64,000 nucleotides of DNA from Cyclina sinensis (Eukaryota; Mollusca; Bivalvia; Venerida; Veneridae), in contig JAAONU010000013.1 of the NCBI GenBank assembly GCA_012932295.1, forward strand, positions 39,880,627 to 39,944,626, given 5' to 3'. Every line of letters begins with the position of its first letter. Position 1 is the stretch's first letter. The notes beneath the pieces are model-generated. The model was not told the DNA's origin. It worked only from the letters and a program-made list of their open reading frames with translations, and searched no databases. Of this stretch, positions 37,501 through 49,987 are shown one piece after another. Made by a program: the position numbers and the translations under genes.

Positions 37501-40500
37501 AAAGTAAGAGAAAACAAACTGATAGAACATTTTGAAGGACTTGAAAAAGACAACAGTTGGAGGGAGTTTCTGAATGGCCTTTGGTTCATTTTAAAGTACA
37601 TATTTACTGTATATATAAATATGCATTCTGTCTCACTGCCATTATTAGAATATGAACACAATTATATAACACTGATTACATAAAAACTTGTATAAGATAC
37701 AAAAACAATCTATTCTCAAATTTCAAATATTTAAGGTTTCAGTGTTAAAGCAATAAAACACAATGGTTAACTAAGTGTTCTGGTAAAAAAAAACAAAAAA
37801 ACAAGAGGGCCATGATGGCCCTAGATCGCTCACCTGAATACTTTGCCTTTGGGTCTGCTATTGAGCTTACACCAAAAGCTTTTTTAAGAATCTCCCTATA
37901 TAAATCTATATGAATACAAGTGACCCCCAGGGCAGGGCCAAATTTCACTCAAGGGGTATAATTTGAACAAACTTAGTGACCTCTAGCTGATGCTCCATTA
38001 AAAAATATTTAAGTTCTAGGCTCTGTGGTTTCAGACAAGATATTTTTAAAAGTTTTGCCCAAATAAGCCTATGTAACATCAACTGATCCCAGGGGCATAA
38101 TTTGAACAAATTTGGTAGAGGTCCACTAGACAATGGTAAACACCAAAGTTAAAGGCTCAGGGCTTTGTGGTTACAGACAAGAACATTTCAAAGGTTTCCT
38201 TATGTAAGCCCTTTGTAAAATCAATTGACCCCTGGGACAAGGCCAAATTTGACCCCAGGGATATAATTTGACAAAAAATGGAAGAAGTCCACTAGACAAT
38301 GCTACATACCAAATTTTAAGGCTAAGAGCCTTGTGGTTTCAGACAAGTAGATTTTCAAAGTTTTCCCTATATAAGCCTTTGTAAAACCAATGACCCCATG
38401 GTGGGGCCAAATTTGACCCCAGGGATATAATCTGAACAAATTTGGTAGAGACCCACTAGACAATGCCACATACCAAATTTTAAGGCTCAGAGCCTTGTGG
38501 TTTAAGACAAGAAGATTTTCAAAGTTTTCTCTATATAAGCCTATGTAAAATCAATTGATCCCCGGGGTGGGGCCAAATTTGACCCCAGGGGCATAATTTG
38601 AACAAACTTGGTAGAGGTCCACTAGACGATGCTACATACCAAATTTTAAAGCTCAGGGCCAGGTTTCAGACAAGAAGATTTTCAAAGTTTTTTCTATATT
38701 AGCCTATGTAAAACCAATGACCCCAGGTTGGGGCCAAATTTGACCCCAGAGGTTTAATTTAAACTACTCTCCTGCGCATCAGTCGAATGTTTCACTTTCT
38801 TACCTCTGCTAAAATTCAATTTTCTGAACGCTATTTTTATTTTTAGACAGGGAAATCCACAGTTACTTTTCAGCCAATCAGTGACTAGCTTACAACGAAA
38901 TGTCCATACATACAATTGACAACCCAAAATGTAAACAATCATTGCATGTCTGCATATTACTGTAAAACTATCAAAAAGGTTAAAATCATTATGGTATGGT
39001 TGTTTTTAGACATTTAATTGCTGTATTAAGATGTTTACGTAAACGCATAGTTGAAATGTGTTTACAAAATTGTCAGAAAACAGAAAGGGGCCAAATTTGA
39101 CGCCAGAGGTATAATTTGAACAAACTTGGTAGAGGTCCAATAGACAATGCTATATACCAAATCTCAAGGCTCAGGGCCTTGTGGTTTCAGAAAAGAAGAT
39201 TTTCCAAGATTTTCCTTTCAGTTGCCATAGCAAGCAGAGTTCTTGATGGAATTGTATTCTTTGAACAACTTCATGCAAGGAATATCCCAGGCATGTTTTG
39301 TCAATGTTGGCTTAGCGGTTTAGGAGGAGAAGTCATTCAAGTCAAATTGTTGACGACGCATGCCATACGCCGATGGATGCCAAACAATCAACAATCCCAA
39401 AAGCTCAGCCTGAGCAGTGCTCAGGTGAGCACAAAACAAGAGCGATGCAAGGCCGAACAAAATACACCTGTCAACTGAGCAATTTGTTTGAATAACATCT
39501 ATCCACCTATGAACTTTCAAGTCAATAGCTTTGATAGTGTAGGAGTATGGTCCAGACAAACATCAAGGAAGAAAATTGAACTAAGGAGAATAACTCCAAA
39601 ATCATGAAGTGTACAGTGACGGTTTTTGTGCACTGCACTCCCTCTCAATGAGATCTATCCACCTGTGAAGTTTCAAGTCAATAGCTTTGATAACGTAGGA
39701 GTTATGCTCCGGACAAGAAAATGAAACAAAGGGGCATGACTCAAAAATCATGAAGTACAGAGTTACGAATCCTAGGCACTGCACTTTATCTCAATAAGAC
39801 CTATCAATGTATCAAGTTTCAAGTCAGTAGCTTTGATAATGCAGGAGTTATGCTCCGGAAAAGAAACAAAGGGGAATAACTCCAAAATCATGAAGTGCAG
39901 AGTGATGGTTCTTGTGCACTGCTCTCCGTCTCAATGAGATCTATCCACCTATGAAGATTCAAGTCAATAGCTTTGATAGTATTGGAGTTATGCTCAGGAC
40001 AAACATCAGGACCCCGCCCACCTGCCCACCATGGGTGATCCCATAATAGCCCCCCCGTCTTTGATGAGCATATAAAAATAGTGAGTCTGTTAAACAACTA
40101 ACCAAGACATGTTGCAGGTGTGAACAGAGAAGAATCACTTGAAATATGTTTAATTTAAATAATTATATGAAATTACACCAATTTCTCTTATTTTTTTCAA
40201 AAAGGTTCATTCATAAAAAAATAACTGCAACAGCTTCACACAGAACTTCTAAAAAATGTCTTTGACAGATGAATTTCAATACCGGTGACATTTTAACTTT
40301 TGCTAAATTGCTCTATACAGCTGATGAACAAAAAACAGAATATCGTGAACCCACCTTTAGGTAATGTCGTGAACCCATCTTTAGGTAATGCTGTGAACCC
40401 ACCTTTAGGTAATATAGTGAACCAACCTTTAGGTAATATAGTGAACCCACCTTAAGGTTATACAGTGAACCCACCTTTAGGTAATATCGTGAACCAATCT

Positions 40501-43500
40501 TTAGGTAATATAGTGAACCCACCTTCAGGTAATTTTGTGAACCCACCTTTAGGTAATATAGTGAACCCACTTTTAGGTAATATAGTGAACCCATCTTTAG
40601 GTAATATTGTGAACCCACCTTTAGGTAAATCTCTTTCATGAATAATCTTTCCTCCTCTTTTACTGGTTTTCTCAACAAACAGAGCTGTGCTCATTCCCTG
40701 TTCAGATTTACCAAGACCTTGACCTTCTTTGTATCCATACTTTGCCATGATTTTTGAGGCCACTGACAGCCTGTGAAAGAAATTACTTCATTATGTATTT
40801 GTTTTTAGTCTGTTAACTAAATCTCAAATATAAAAATTGTTTAGCTGTATGAATAAATTTTTTAAACAGAATAAACGCTTTATAACAGTTACTTTAGGTG
40901 AAAATTAATACTGTTTTGGTTTTGTTCTGTTTTTTACAACCTTACCACAGATTTAAACAATATTTAAGCTATGGCTGTAACAGGTTTAATTCTAAAAAAT
41001 TCCTTTAAAGCACAAGATTACTTCCCTCTGAACATGACTGCCAACCTTCACACAAAAAGAGCCAGTCCTAGCCGCAAGACCCTGAATCAGTGAGAAGTTA
41101 CTGTGATTCAGACATCATTATTCTTCATCACTGGTCCATAGACAATGATGACCTCAACTTCCTGTTTGGCATGTCTAATGTCAGTTTGTTAAGCATATGG
41201 TACAATAGTACAAAGAAATAGAACAACTGATTGTGATCTTCCAATCAATAACCTCAGCAGGGTCTTGACAATTGAAATTATAGAATTTATTTAAGATTTT
41301 ACACATAACATTTTCCCAACTTACCCTCCTGTAGGAATCATTCCACCTATAGGACCTTCATTTTCTGAAATCAATGAATCAGAATACAAAACTCACAATA
41401 ACCAAGATACTTCACAGAGAAAAATATTATAGAAAATGTCAATAAAAAAACAAAACAAAACATTTTTTTGAACACATGCACAGATCTCTGATCTACAATG
41501 TACTTAAATGTACATGTAAAAGTTATAAATCTCTCCGCATACAATAATAATAGAATCTTAAATATTATTTTTTTCATGCAACATTAAATTGTTGTTGATG
41601 AAGTATCCTATGATTATCTTGTACCTGCCACACCTTCATGTCAGTGTAACTGGCATAAACAACATAAACTTTCATGCAATAAATATGCAAAAAAAATATT
41701 GCTGAAAATCATACAAGAGGGCTATGAAGGCCAAAATCACACACATGAGTATAACTTCTCCAAAGGTCATGTGCAATGTAATGCATTATCAAAGAAAGCA
41801 TGTTATTTAAGAGGAGATGTTGTGTAAAGCAAATGTTGATGACGCAAGATACACTCAAGGATAATGGACACAGGATGATAACAAGTAAGAATTTTTCACA
41901 TGTAGCAGATAATTTACCTTCTGGCTTGACAGGTGGCTCTTCTAACAGGGATGTTGGAGGGGCTATAGCTGCACCAATGTCAGACTTCTCTGTAATGACA
42001 AAGTAAACTTTGAACAGCCATAAATACATAAAAATAGATATATCTTCAATTTTTTCATGTTAAGATTTCTTCATGTTCTTTACACTGAAAATCATAAAAT
42101 AAAAGCTTAAATAAAAATTTTAAAAAATTTCTCACAGAAATCCCATAGAATTTAACTAGATAAATTGTATTTGCAGAAAGGTAAGAATTGTACTAAATTA
42201 TTACTGTTGAATATCATTAAACAATTCACTGCTTAATGAAACAAATAAAAGTAACAATATTTCAAAGTAACATGTTGCTATAACCAGTTTTTTAAGTACA
42301 CAGTTTCTAAAGCTAGGACTTAAAATCATAAATACCTCATGTTGATATAGAGAATTCAAAATTTCAAAAGAAACAGACACTGACAGAAAGCATTCAGAAA
42401 GAAGAAGGTAAGAAAAATATAAGCAACAATGAAAACAAAACAAAAGTTTTTGCTGAAAATTTTGACTGACAAACTGGTCAAGAGCTCAATATGAACTACG
42501 GCAAGTATATTTCAATTAGAATAAATTCTCATTTCATTATTTTGGTTAAACAAAGCTCCATAATACCTCTTTACCAGATTTTTATTTTGAGAAAATCTAA
42601 TACAGACATCAGTATGGAATCTTATACATGAAAAGAAAATAAAATGCATTGAAAAAATGCTCCTAATTAACGTATCATTTGGCAGGTAAAAAGTTACACC
42701 AGGACTTACTCCTAACAGGTCTTTCATATTCCTCCTCGTCGTCCTCTCTACGTCTCCTTGCTCTCTCTAGTTCACCAACATCGCGATCTCGATCTCTGTC
42801 TCTGTCCCGTCGTCTTCTATACATGTACATAAAATGTTCAAATTAAACAAAAAAAGAAAAAGAATTAGCATCACTCATGTCAAACAAACATTTTCAAGTG
42901 TGATTAGTTACGGTACTCAGATTTAGTAACGTTTTTTTTCAAAATAACGAAATAAAGAAATTCCAAATATTTATCAGTTTCTTATTATTTCATGTTGAAC
43001 TCCCACTGAATATATATAGAATATTATACACACATACAATATTATTTCATGTTGAACTCACACTGAATATATATAAAATATTATACACATATACAATGTT
43101 AACATCAACTTTAATGTTCACAAGATGGCACATTAACAGATGGAGAACATGCCAAAAGCATTTAGGAGAGACCAGTCAGTGACCATCAGTGTATTACCTT
43201 AGGTGTATAGGTGAAATCACAACTTAATTTAAAGCAGCATAGTTTTGTCTGATACAAACTTTAAGCTTATTTCTCTCTGACTAATGCTACTGAAATGTTC
43301 AGCTTAGATAAACTTCTCATCTTTTATATTGTTATGGTTCAGTGCACACCAGCCTATATTTGTATAACTACAACCTCTGACAACCGTGTCAGGGAATCGA
43401 TTCTTTGGCTCAGTTGTTAGATCGCTGGTTTTTGATGTGAAAGGACCTGAGTTTGAATCCACTCTAAGGGGCCTTCTCAAATATGTGCATTGCATCTTTA

Positions 43501-46074
43501 AGTTATGAGCTTTCATGTTCACGAGACTATCAAATTACTTGCAGCTTTAAAAGCTGAAGCCTAAATACAACCTGTCATCTCTATCCCGATTGTCCCGAGA
43601 GTCTCTGTAATCTCGTGTATCCCGGGAATCCCTCTTTTTGTCTTCTTCATCCCTTTCTTTTTCTCTTTTCTTCTTCATCATGTCTTCATAATCATTTGGT
43701 CTAAGTGGGTTGTACTCATCTTTCACTCCAGTCAATGATGGCACTGGGTCTGATGCTATAAATGGTGAACCACCCAAAGCTACTGGTGTGTCACGCTCTC
43801 TTTCTTTCACAGGCATACTTTCAAGCTTTATTTAAAAAAGAGAAGAAATAAATGATGTAGTCTACAGCAAGAAAAAACAAACTAATTGATGATACAACAT
43901 ACCTTCTGTGGATAAAATATTTCCCTTTTAAATTTTTTCTGAGAAAACACAATTAGGCTTTTCAAAATAATTGCCTGAGAAAAAATATAAATTTCAACCT
44001 AAAAGTTACAATTAAATCTCCATTCTAGTATATTCAATCTAAACTATGACCACGGCATGCAACAGAACAGATTTTAAAGAAACAAATATTTCAAATACAA
44101 CAGATATGTGCATGGTCGATTTTCCCCTCGGCAAGACAGACACTTAAAGTGCAGATCAGAACTTATGTCAGAAAAAGGGAATGAAAAAATCACAGTGGAA
44201 ATTTGCCACTGATTTATAAAAACAACAACTCTAAGATAAGAGCCTGACAATGTATCTCTATACCTAAATGCTTTATGGTTTCAATTAATAAAGGCACAAG
44301 GTACAGGTATCTACCAAATAAGCTTCCCTTGCTAAATAAAATGTCCACAAGCTAAATGGTAAGTTTCCATGAAACATTTCATACCTTTCCAGTCTGTATA
44401 TTGAATTTCAAAGGGGCATCCGAGGTGTCAGCAACCCTCCTGAAGTCCATTACAGGTGCCAAAGTACTTGACTTTCTATTACTCTGCAATGAGACAAAGT
44501 TAAAGCAGTCAGGTGCCATTGTACCTGATTTTTGATCTCTAGAAACAGATGAAATCAAGACAGCACCATTCTTGCTTATAATTATAAGAAAAGCTCTTTC
44601 ATTCTGCTTAAAGATGGAGCGAGATCCTATCAAGCATTCAATAAGAAATTTGACTTCTGTGAAAAAATTTCCTTTATTATTATTAAATTATTATTAATGC
44701 CCAGTTACAAAACTTTAGTTAGTAATATGATTCAGTCATGCAAAGTTGAATTTCTTTATGAAAACAGATTTTTTAAGTTAAATTCAAGATTGCTGATTTT
44801 GTGTAGCTGATGTCTCCTAGTAATAAGTGACCTAATCACTACAGATTTTATTAAATAAGGCTCACAAAACTATTAAAAATTAAACTGCAAAAAGGCCAGA
44901 CTAGTGACAAAGTCATTTGTATAATTTGTGTATTGCAACTAAATATCGGTCTGATTTATCATTATGGAGAGAGACTTGAACATAGCACATCTAATTATAT
45001 GTTATAATAAGTAAACATATTCTAGACATAGGCCAATGAAATTTCCCTTACACAAATAAATTTTTTTCAATCCTGATACTTTCAGTAATAGTTCAAAGGG
45101 TTTTGCATTAAAGATTCATTGACCTGACATCAAAAGGGGAGTGTTATTATTAATGCCCAGTTGGATGAGTGTTGAAGGGAAATACCTTTGACTGGATTAG
45201 GGAGGCCTTCTTGGCTTGCAGTTGAGATTTCATTAGCTTGTAGTTGGAAGACCAACCAGCTGAAATACAAAATGATAAACATACATATGCTTTTGAAAGA
45301 CACTGAAAGCTGAAGTGAAATATGTTGGTCAGAATAACCTTTTCAATTCTGAGAAATCCTTACTAAAAGTTGATAATTTTATACATCAATATATAAAACC
45401 TTTGAAAACAACTCCTATAACAAGGAACATCCATGTGAGTGAAAATGTCCCAAAACACTTTAATTTGCCAGCAGAATATTTATAATTCTAGATATCTTTT
45501 GTTAGATACATTCGCTAGTGTGTTACCTGAATCCTTTCTAAAATATCTTTTTGTCTTTTACGACTGAAAAATATACTATTTGAACCTCTGTATTTAAAAT
45601 CTAAAAACCTGTAGAATTTTCAAACACTTAGGTAGCTCAAAGCAAATTTAGCAGTTACAAATCATGGCAATTTCTGGTGAAAAGGGCTGTGTAAATGGAT
45701 GTCATATTAGGTGAATTAAGTCAATAACCAATCAAATATAATCTATGCTGTCACAAAATAATTTTGACCTGGTTGTGCTTCATAACTATATTTCTGAAAT
45801 GTTCACGGAGTTTTTCAACTTGGTGTAAATATACGTATCAGTTTCTAGATAATCCACATGCTCAAAGCACATTAATTTATGACAGGACAATAGATTTGAA
45901 ATCTGGCCAATCTTTTACCTGTAGTCACAGGTGACAGGCCTAAATTGCCTATGCTTGGGAAAGTACCGGAGTATTATTAGAAGCATACAGCTGATAGGCA
46001 ACAACATGATTAGTTATACCTGCCACGCCCCCTTTCTCCTCCTTGTCTATATCCAAATCATCATAGAGAGACAT
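34515..46074 (-). CDS. RBM17: Splicing factor 45 / RNA-binding motif protein 17 (12 exons)
   Basis: Exons on the minus strand: 46074-46020, 45259-45186, 44483-44385, 43825-43572, 42816-42710, 41989-41918, 41364-41325, 40770-40619, 37085-37018, 35963-35865, 34944-34872, 34630-34515. All join in phase: 1209 nt, 402 residues; human RBM17 has 401. It starts MSLYDDL, as in the family, then a short conserved N-terminal segment (GWSSNYKLMKSQLQ), an Arg/Asp-rich charged region (about 130-195), the conserved AAIAPPTSL, a G-patch (about 236-280, KYGYKEGQGLGKSEQG) and a C-terminal UHM (about 303-395) with RYF at 372-374, the UHM R-x-F motif that binds ULM tryptophans of SF1, U2AF65 and SF3b155. In the family this is a nuclear, spliceosome-associated factor that promotes alternative 3' splice site choice. 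Oddity: the exon 8 donor lies in a 24-bp tandem array, and intron 8 (37086-40618) is mostly repeats. Confidence 0.96.
35262..35450. mobile_element. MITE with 7-bp target duplication (hAT-like)
   Basis: A 189-bp element in RBM17 intron 10. Terminal inverted repeats of about 33 bp start 'cagagacatagataacagag' and end with the complement. It is flanked by the direct repeat 'atgtaac' at 35255-35261 and 35451-35457. The CAG start and 7-8 bp duplication suggest a non-autonomous hAT element. No coding capacity. Confidence 0.85.
37795..38760. repeat. Interspersed repeat with ~165-bp internal units, left part
   Basis: Starts 'agggccatgatggccctaga' then 'tcgctcacctga'. It continues as four to five tandem units of about 162-168 bp, each with 'ggtagaggtccactagacaa', 'tgctacataccaaatttta', 'cagacaagaagattttcaaa' and 'gaccccaggg'. 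It lies in RBM17 intron 8. The right part is at 39085-39440, separated by unrelated sequence. The same family occurs at 60776 and 63093. Confidence 0.85.
38761..39086. other. Non-repeat insert within the 165-bp repeat
   Basis: About 326 bp unlike the repeat on either side. The flanking repeat reads 'ccccagaggtttaattt' before it and 'gccagaggtataattt' shortly after it, so this piece separates two adjacent repeat units. No terminal inverted repeats or coding sequence seen. Confidence 0.5.
39087..39440. repeat. Interspersed repeat, right part and terminus
   Basis: One further ~165-bp unit, then 'gttgccatagcaagcagagt' and the terminal segment 'gctcaggtgagc' (39419-39430). TCAGGTGAGC at the right end is the inverted complement of GCTCACCTGA near the left end at 37828. 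Confidence 0.75.
39475..40075. repeat. ~148-bp tandem repeat, four copies
   Basis: Four units, each with 'caagtcaatagctttgata', 'gagttatgctc' and 'gatctatccacct', at spacings of about 155, 147 and 139 bp. It lies directly beside the preceding interspersed repeat in RBM17 intron 8. Confidence 0.85.
40342..40629 (-). repeat. 24-bp minisatellite spanning the RBM17 exon 8 donor
   Basis: Twelve units of 24 bp, exactly 288 bp. On the minus strand the consensus is 'ggtgggttcactatattacc' plus 'taaa'. The unit nearest the exon contains the RBM17 exon 8 donor (exon ends at 40619, 'cctaaag|gtgggt'). Nine units have a GT at the donor position; three have AT instead ('agatgggt' or 'agattggt'). Read through, the array encodes the eight-residue repeat GGFTILPK and stays open for about six units beyond the exon before a TAA. 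Confidence 0.95.
43395..43480 (+). repeat. tRNA-like remnant, probable SINE head
   Basis: 'tttggctcagttgttagatc' resembles an A box and 'gagtttgaatccac' a B box, with spacing like a tRNA. It lies in RBM17 intron 4, just upstream in plus coordinates of RBM17 exon 4. Too diverged to be a functional tRNA gene. Confidence 0.45.
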
Positions 46075-47875
46075 GGTTCACTTATTTCTCCTGGAAACAC
46101 CAATGTTTTTCTATGTGTAATCAAAGTATCAGTGAAAAGCCAAAACTTTTACATGCAAGTCACTGAAACTTGATTCTGAAACAGAATTAAAGAAGAGAAT
46201 TAATGATGAAAGAAAAAGAAACCATTCTTATAAGTAATGTTTTGTTTATTTCTATTAATTGAGGTATAATGACAGTCTCAACCTCTTTATGATCATATCC
46301 CAGCACTTAGTCTCACTATTTTGCTTCCAAAGATGAACCCATTTTATGGGCTGATATTTTATGTTTGTTCACCTTCTATGTATTAAAGGTTGAATAACTT
46401 AAGGAATATCAGATCTATAAAAGCAGTTCAACGCATTAAGCATAATGAATTAGACTACTGGAATCCAGTCCACTTAGTAAGTGTTCATGGGTATTGGACC
46501 AGTTAACAGTACATTTTCTCCACAAGAGAATGACTGCTTCATCATTTGAATCAGAGGTGAGTCTTTAAACGCACTGTCCATTCCAATTATCATGGTGAAA
46601 TTTATCCAGCCCTGTTGGTGTTTTGGTAAAATTTTACCTAAATATGAATAAAATATTTTCCTGATTGAATTGATGCATGACAAGCACTGTATCTCTTAGT
46701 TTAAAAGTATGCTTAGCTTTACAAAAACTTTGTTTTCTGGTAAATCTGTTACCAATGAAAAATAATAGCATCAAAATAGTTATAAATATTCATTAGTTAA
46801 TCCATAAACAAAACCTCCAGGTTGGGTGGTAATTTTTACCCCTGGTATTTACCAGCTGCATTTACCTGTCTGGAAAATACTCCTAAAATGGCAAGTACTG
46901 GTCAACTGATTTTTTTTGCCTTACAATACTGCAAGGTGTCTATTTTCTACCAAATGAACTTAAGATAATATACATGTAATGTATAATCTAATAATTAACT
47001 AAATTTAATGACTTAAAGACGATTTATATAACTGTGTTTTATATAACACCACAAAGAATAAAATATTTCACAATTTAAGGATGTTGAAACAGCCAGAAAG
47101 TTTAGAAAGGCTTTAAATAAAGTATCTATAAATAAAAATTCATCTGGATTATTTGAACTCAAAATAATAATACAGAGGTGAGAAATCTATAGTAAAAACA
47201 GAATACACACCTTGCCATTGACACTTAACTATCAAGACTATAAAGTCAAGATCAATAAAACTACAAGATTTATTCAGGGTGCTTAGGACAGCCAGAGGTC
47301 TAGTATGTGTTCCAATTATTTCTGCATTTGGTCGTCAGAAGCTATAAAAATGTAAAGAAATGGTCATTTGTCACAAACATTTAGGTTCAGCTGTAACTGA
47401 AAGCTCTCTATTTAAAAATAGATGACAACTAGATGTTTCTCTTTCCATAAGCAAACGTTGGATTTCAGATTACTTGCATAATATCGTTGGAAAAAAATAG
47501 CCGAATATTACATGTACTTTTAAGTCATCGTCTCTCTTAGATAATTTTAGTCGGTTAAATACTAAAAACTTTCAAAACCACTAAAACTGAGTTCATTCTA
47601 AAGTAAATTAATGCTTAATTATATTGTAAAAGAAGGTCTATATCACTAGACAATCCTACAAGTATTGTCTAGGGATACGGTTCATATTCCTAGACCACTG
47701 GTCTAGGGGTACAGATCAGTACATCTAGACACTGCCTTTATGAAAAGTATGAGAAATAGGTGAATGAAGCTAGACCTATAATATGGCTACAGTCCTGCAA
47801 TACATTTGTCCTACTCCTACAACTCTGCTAACACACACTATTACCAAATTACTATAACCATGAAGCCAATCTCTA
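46075..47875. other. RBM17 upstream region
   Basis: Contains the 5' UTR and presumably the promoter of RBM17 on the minus strand, but no clear core promoter or UTR exon boundary was identified. Repetitive motifs occur near 46820-46930 ('gtatttaccagctgcattta') and 47650-47730 (repeated 'ctagac / gtctag'). Confidence 0.4.
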
Positions 47876-48696
47876 CAGTACGCGCCAGGAGGAACTCTCG
47901 TTTTCCTCGAGGTCGTCGCGGACTACCCATTCCTTAAAACGCGACCAAATCCGCCGCATTTCGAGGATCACCGCCGCGGACATGGTCACCAAATATCGCG
48001 GCGGACGTCCGCTAAATGGTTCCGCGAACTTTTTCACAGGTAAGAATTGACATATCGAGGCTCACAAAGTTCCTGATTACACGCATTTCGGCGAATTTTA
48101 CGCTTTAAAATATCATTTAAATGTATTAAACTCTCATTCTGATGCATTTGTTTACGAATGCTCGTATTTGTTAACGGAAGGAATGACAATTCAAAACCGA
48201 AAGTAATTGTTGCTTCTCGGAACAGCTGACCCTATTTTCAGAAAATAAATAGACTGGTTTCCGAATTACACGTGGTAAAACTGCTTTCCTATATTGAAAG
48301 AAAACATACAACATGTAAACCATACTGCGACATCTGTATCGTCTATGCGCTTGACAAAATTATTGCTCGATTTTGCTATACAATAACGAGCGTTTTCAAC
48401 GACGTAAGCTTGCACAGCAAATCTATTAGAAATTTGGTTTTAATTTTACCAAATGTCACAGAATTGGCAGACGTAAAATGCACAGTTTCATTACGGTCAT
48501 TTCACTAAATGTTCAGCTTATCCAGGTGAGTTATGACCCTAATTATTTTCGCGCTGGTCGTCCAATATCGCCGAGATATTTCGCGATGTCGAGACATCGA
48601 GGAATTCAGTTTTTTTCCTCGATGTCGCGGCGGATATTTTTTTTTCCGCGTCCGCGAAATAAAGCGGAAAATGTGAGTTCCTCCTGGCGCGTACTG
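47876..48696. mobile_element. TIR element with TA target duplication
   Basis: 821 bp with terminal inverted repeats of about 26 bp: 'cagtacgcgccaggaggaac' at the left and its complement at the right. It is flanked by TA on both sides (47874-47875, 48697-48698), as expected for a Tc1/mariner-type insertion. The outer ~150 bp on each side are unusually GC- and CpG-rich (cgcggcgg, ccgcgaa) against an AT-rich interior and flank. No transposase frame, so non-autonomous. Confidence 0.85.
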
Positions 48697-49252
48697 TAAA
48701 TGTCAGCCCTGACAATTACTTTTGCAAATATGAAAGAGGTTATTATGTTTCTTTAATAACAAAATTCTAAATTTGATGCTATTTAGCCTATTAAACATCT
48801 TGTTTCAATTAATATACCTTAATTGACAATCACTCAAACTGAACAGTGAATTAAATTTAATCATATCCGAATAAATCACCTGTCCGAAATACAAAATTAT
48901 AATTCACAAATATATCTCAAAGGATTTTTAAACGAAAGCAATAAATTCAAAGAATATGTATTCATAACAAATGTAAAAATATACAACGACTTTATAACGA
49001 ACCATTTAGAACATTTTTTCAATCAAAAATTTTGATATTATGAAAAAGTATTATGTCGAAAAAAAGTCAACGTCTGTGGTTACCTCCCTTGGTAAATTTT
49101 GTCAGGCGTGGGAACTTAAACGCGCAGTAAGTAAAATTATCATTGTCATCTAAACATGTGTTTTGCACAATTTCAGATGTTGGCTCAATATGAGAGCATA
49201 ATAATTTTACAAATCGTGAATATCTGTTCCAGATGCATTTTTTAACACGGAA

Positions 49253-49640
49253 AAATCCACCTGCCCCAAGCTGGGTCTGAACTCGGGTACTGTACCTTTA
49301 ATTACTAAGCGAACACTACCACGTCGCCATAAAAGCTAGCTGATAGGCAAGGGAGTAGAAGTGCCGTATCATACCTCGGCTTCATACACCTCTGTTCTAA
49401 GAATTCGTCCTCGAATTCTTGGAGTTCTGAATGTCTGTGGGACTTTTTAAGGGTGCCACCACATCTTAACTCATGAGTTATAATTACGTTGGGTGCCAAA
49501 TGTAACTCCGAAAATCCACCTGCTCCGAGCGGGGTTTGAACTCGGGTACCTTCGATTACTAAGCGTAGGTGACTAAGCGGACACTCTACCACGTCGCCAT
49601 AAAAGCTAGCTGATAGTAGAAGTGCCGTATCATACCTCGG
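49253..49640 (-). mobile_element. Two copies of a tRNA-derived SINE head
   Basis: Two ~140-bp copies (about 49253-49397 and 49503-49641), each with 'aaaatccacctg', 'tgaactcgggtac', 'ctaccacgtcgccataaaag' and 'agaagtgccgtatcatacct'. On the minus strand these read as a tRNA-like A box ('cgtggtagagtg') and B box ('gagttcaaacc'). The first copy is internally shortened. The copies are separated by about 105 bp. Confidence 0.7.
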
Positions 49641-49825
49641 CTTCAATTTAACTATTGATTTCATTATTAAAATTCTATCACGGAATGATCTTTCAAACGG
49701 AAGGTTGACAGTTCTGAAGCTCAAGATTTAGGAAACTTAGAGATGATTTTAGATTCTATCTATCTATCAATACTGCCTAACGCCCCCCTAAGTGTGAATG
49801 TGTTAAAAATAAGACGAAATGTATT

Positions 49826-49945
49826 TATAGGTTAAAGAAAAATACCCTAAGATTTATCCAGAGAAACATCAAAACTCAAAATAGGCAAATCAAAACTCAA
49901 GCCTATACCACCTATGTCAGACCTCAACTAGAATATATTTTGCGA
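49826..49945 (+). pseudogene. LINE reverse transcriptase fragment (C-terminal part)
   Basis: The plus strand encodes a stretch containing RFIQRNIKTQNRQ and AYTTYVRPQLEYI, typical of the region after the RT palm of non-LTR retrotransposons. It is isolated and truncated at both ends. Confidence 0.65.
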
Positions 49946-49987
49946 TGTCTACGACTTCTAATATTTGTCCATGTAACCTGTAATTAA

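Noticed and set aside
40458..40618. RBM17 exon 8 read through as a protein with GGFTILPK repeats and then a stop
   Set aside because: The 40619 donor joins exon 9 in the correct phase and restores the conserved UHM. Read-through isoforms remain possible but are not the main gene model.
46474..46683. Minus-strand open frame upstream of RBM17
   Set aside because: No family resemblance, no supporting splice sites and no conserved start; likely chance or a repeat remnant.
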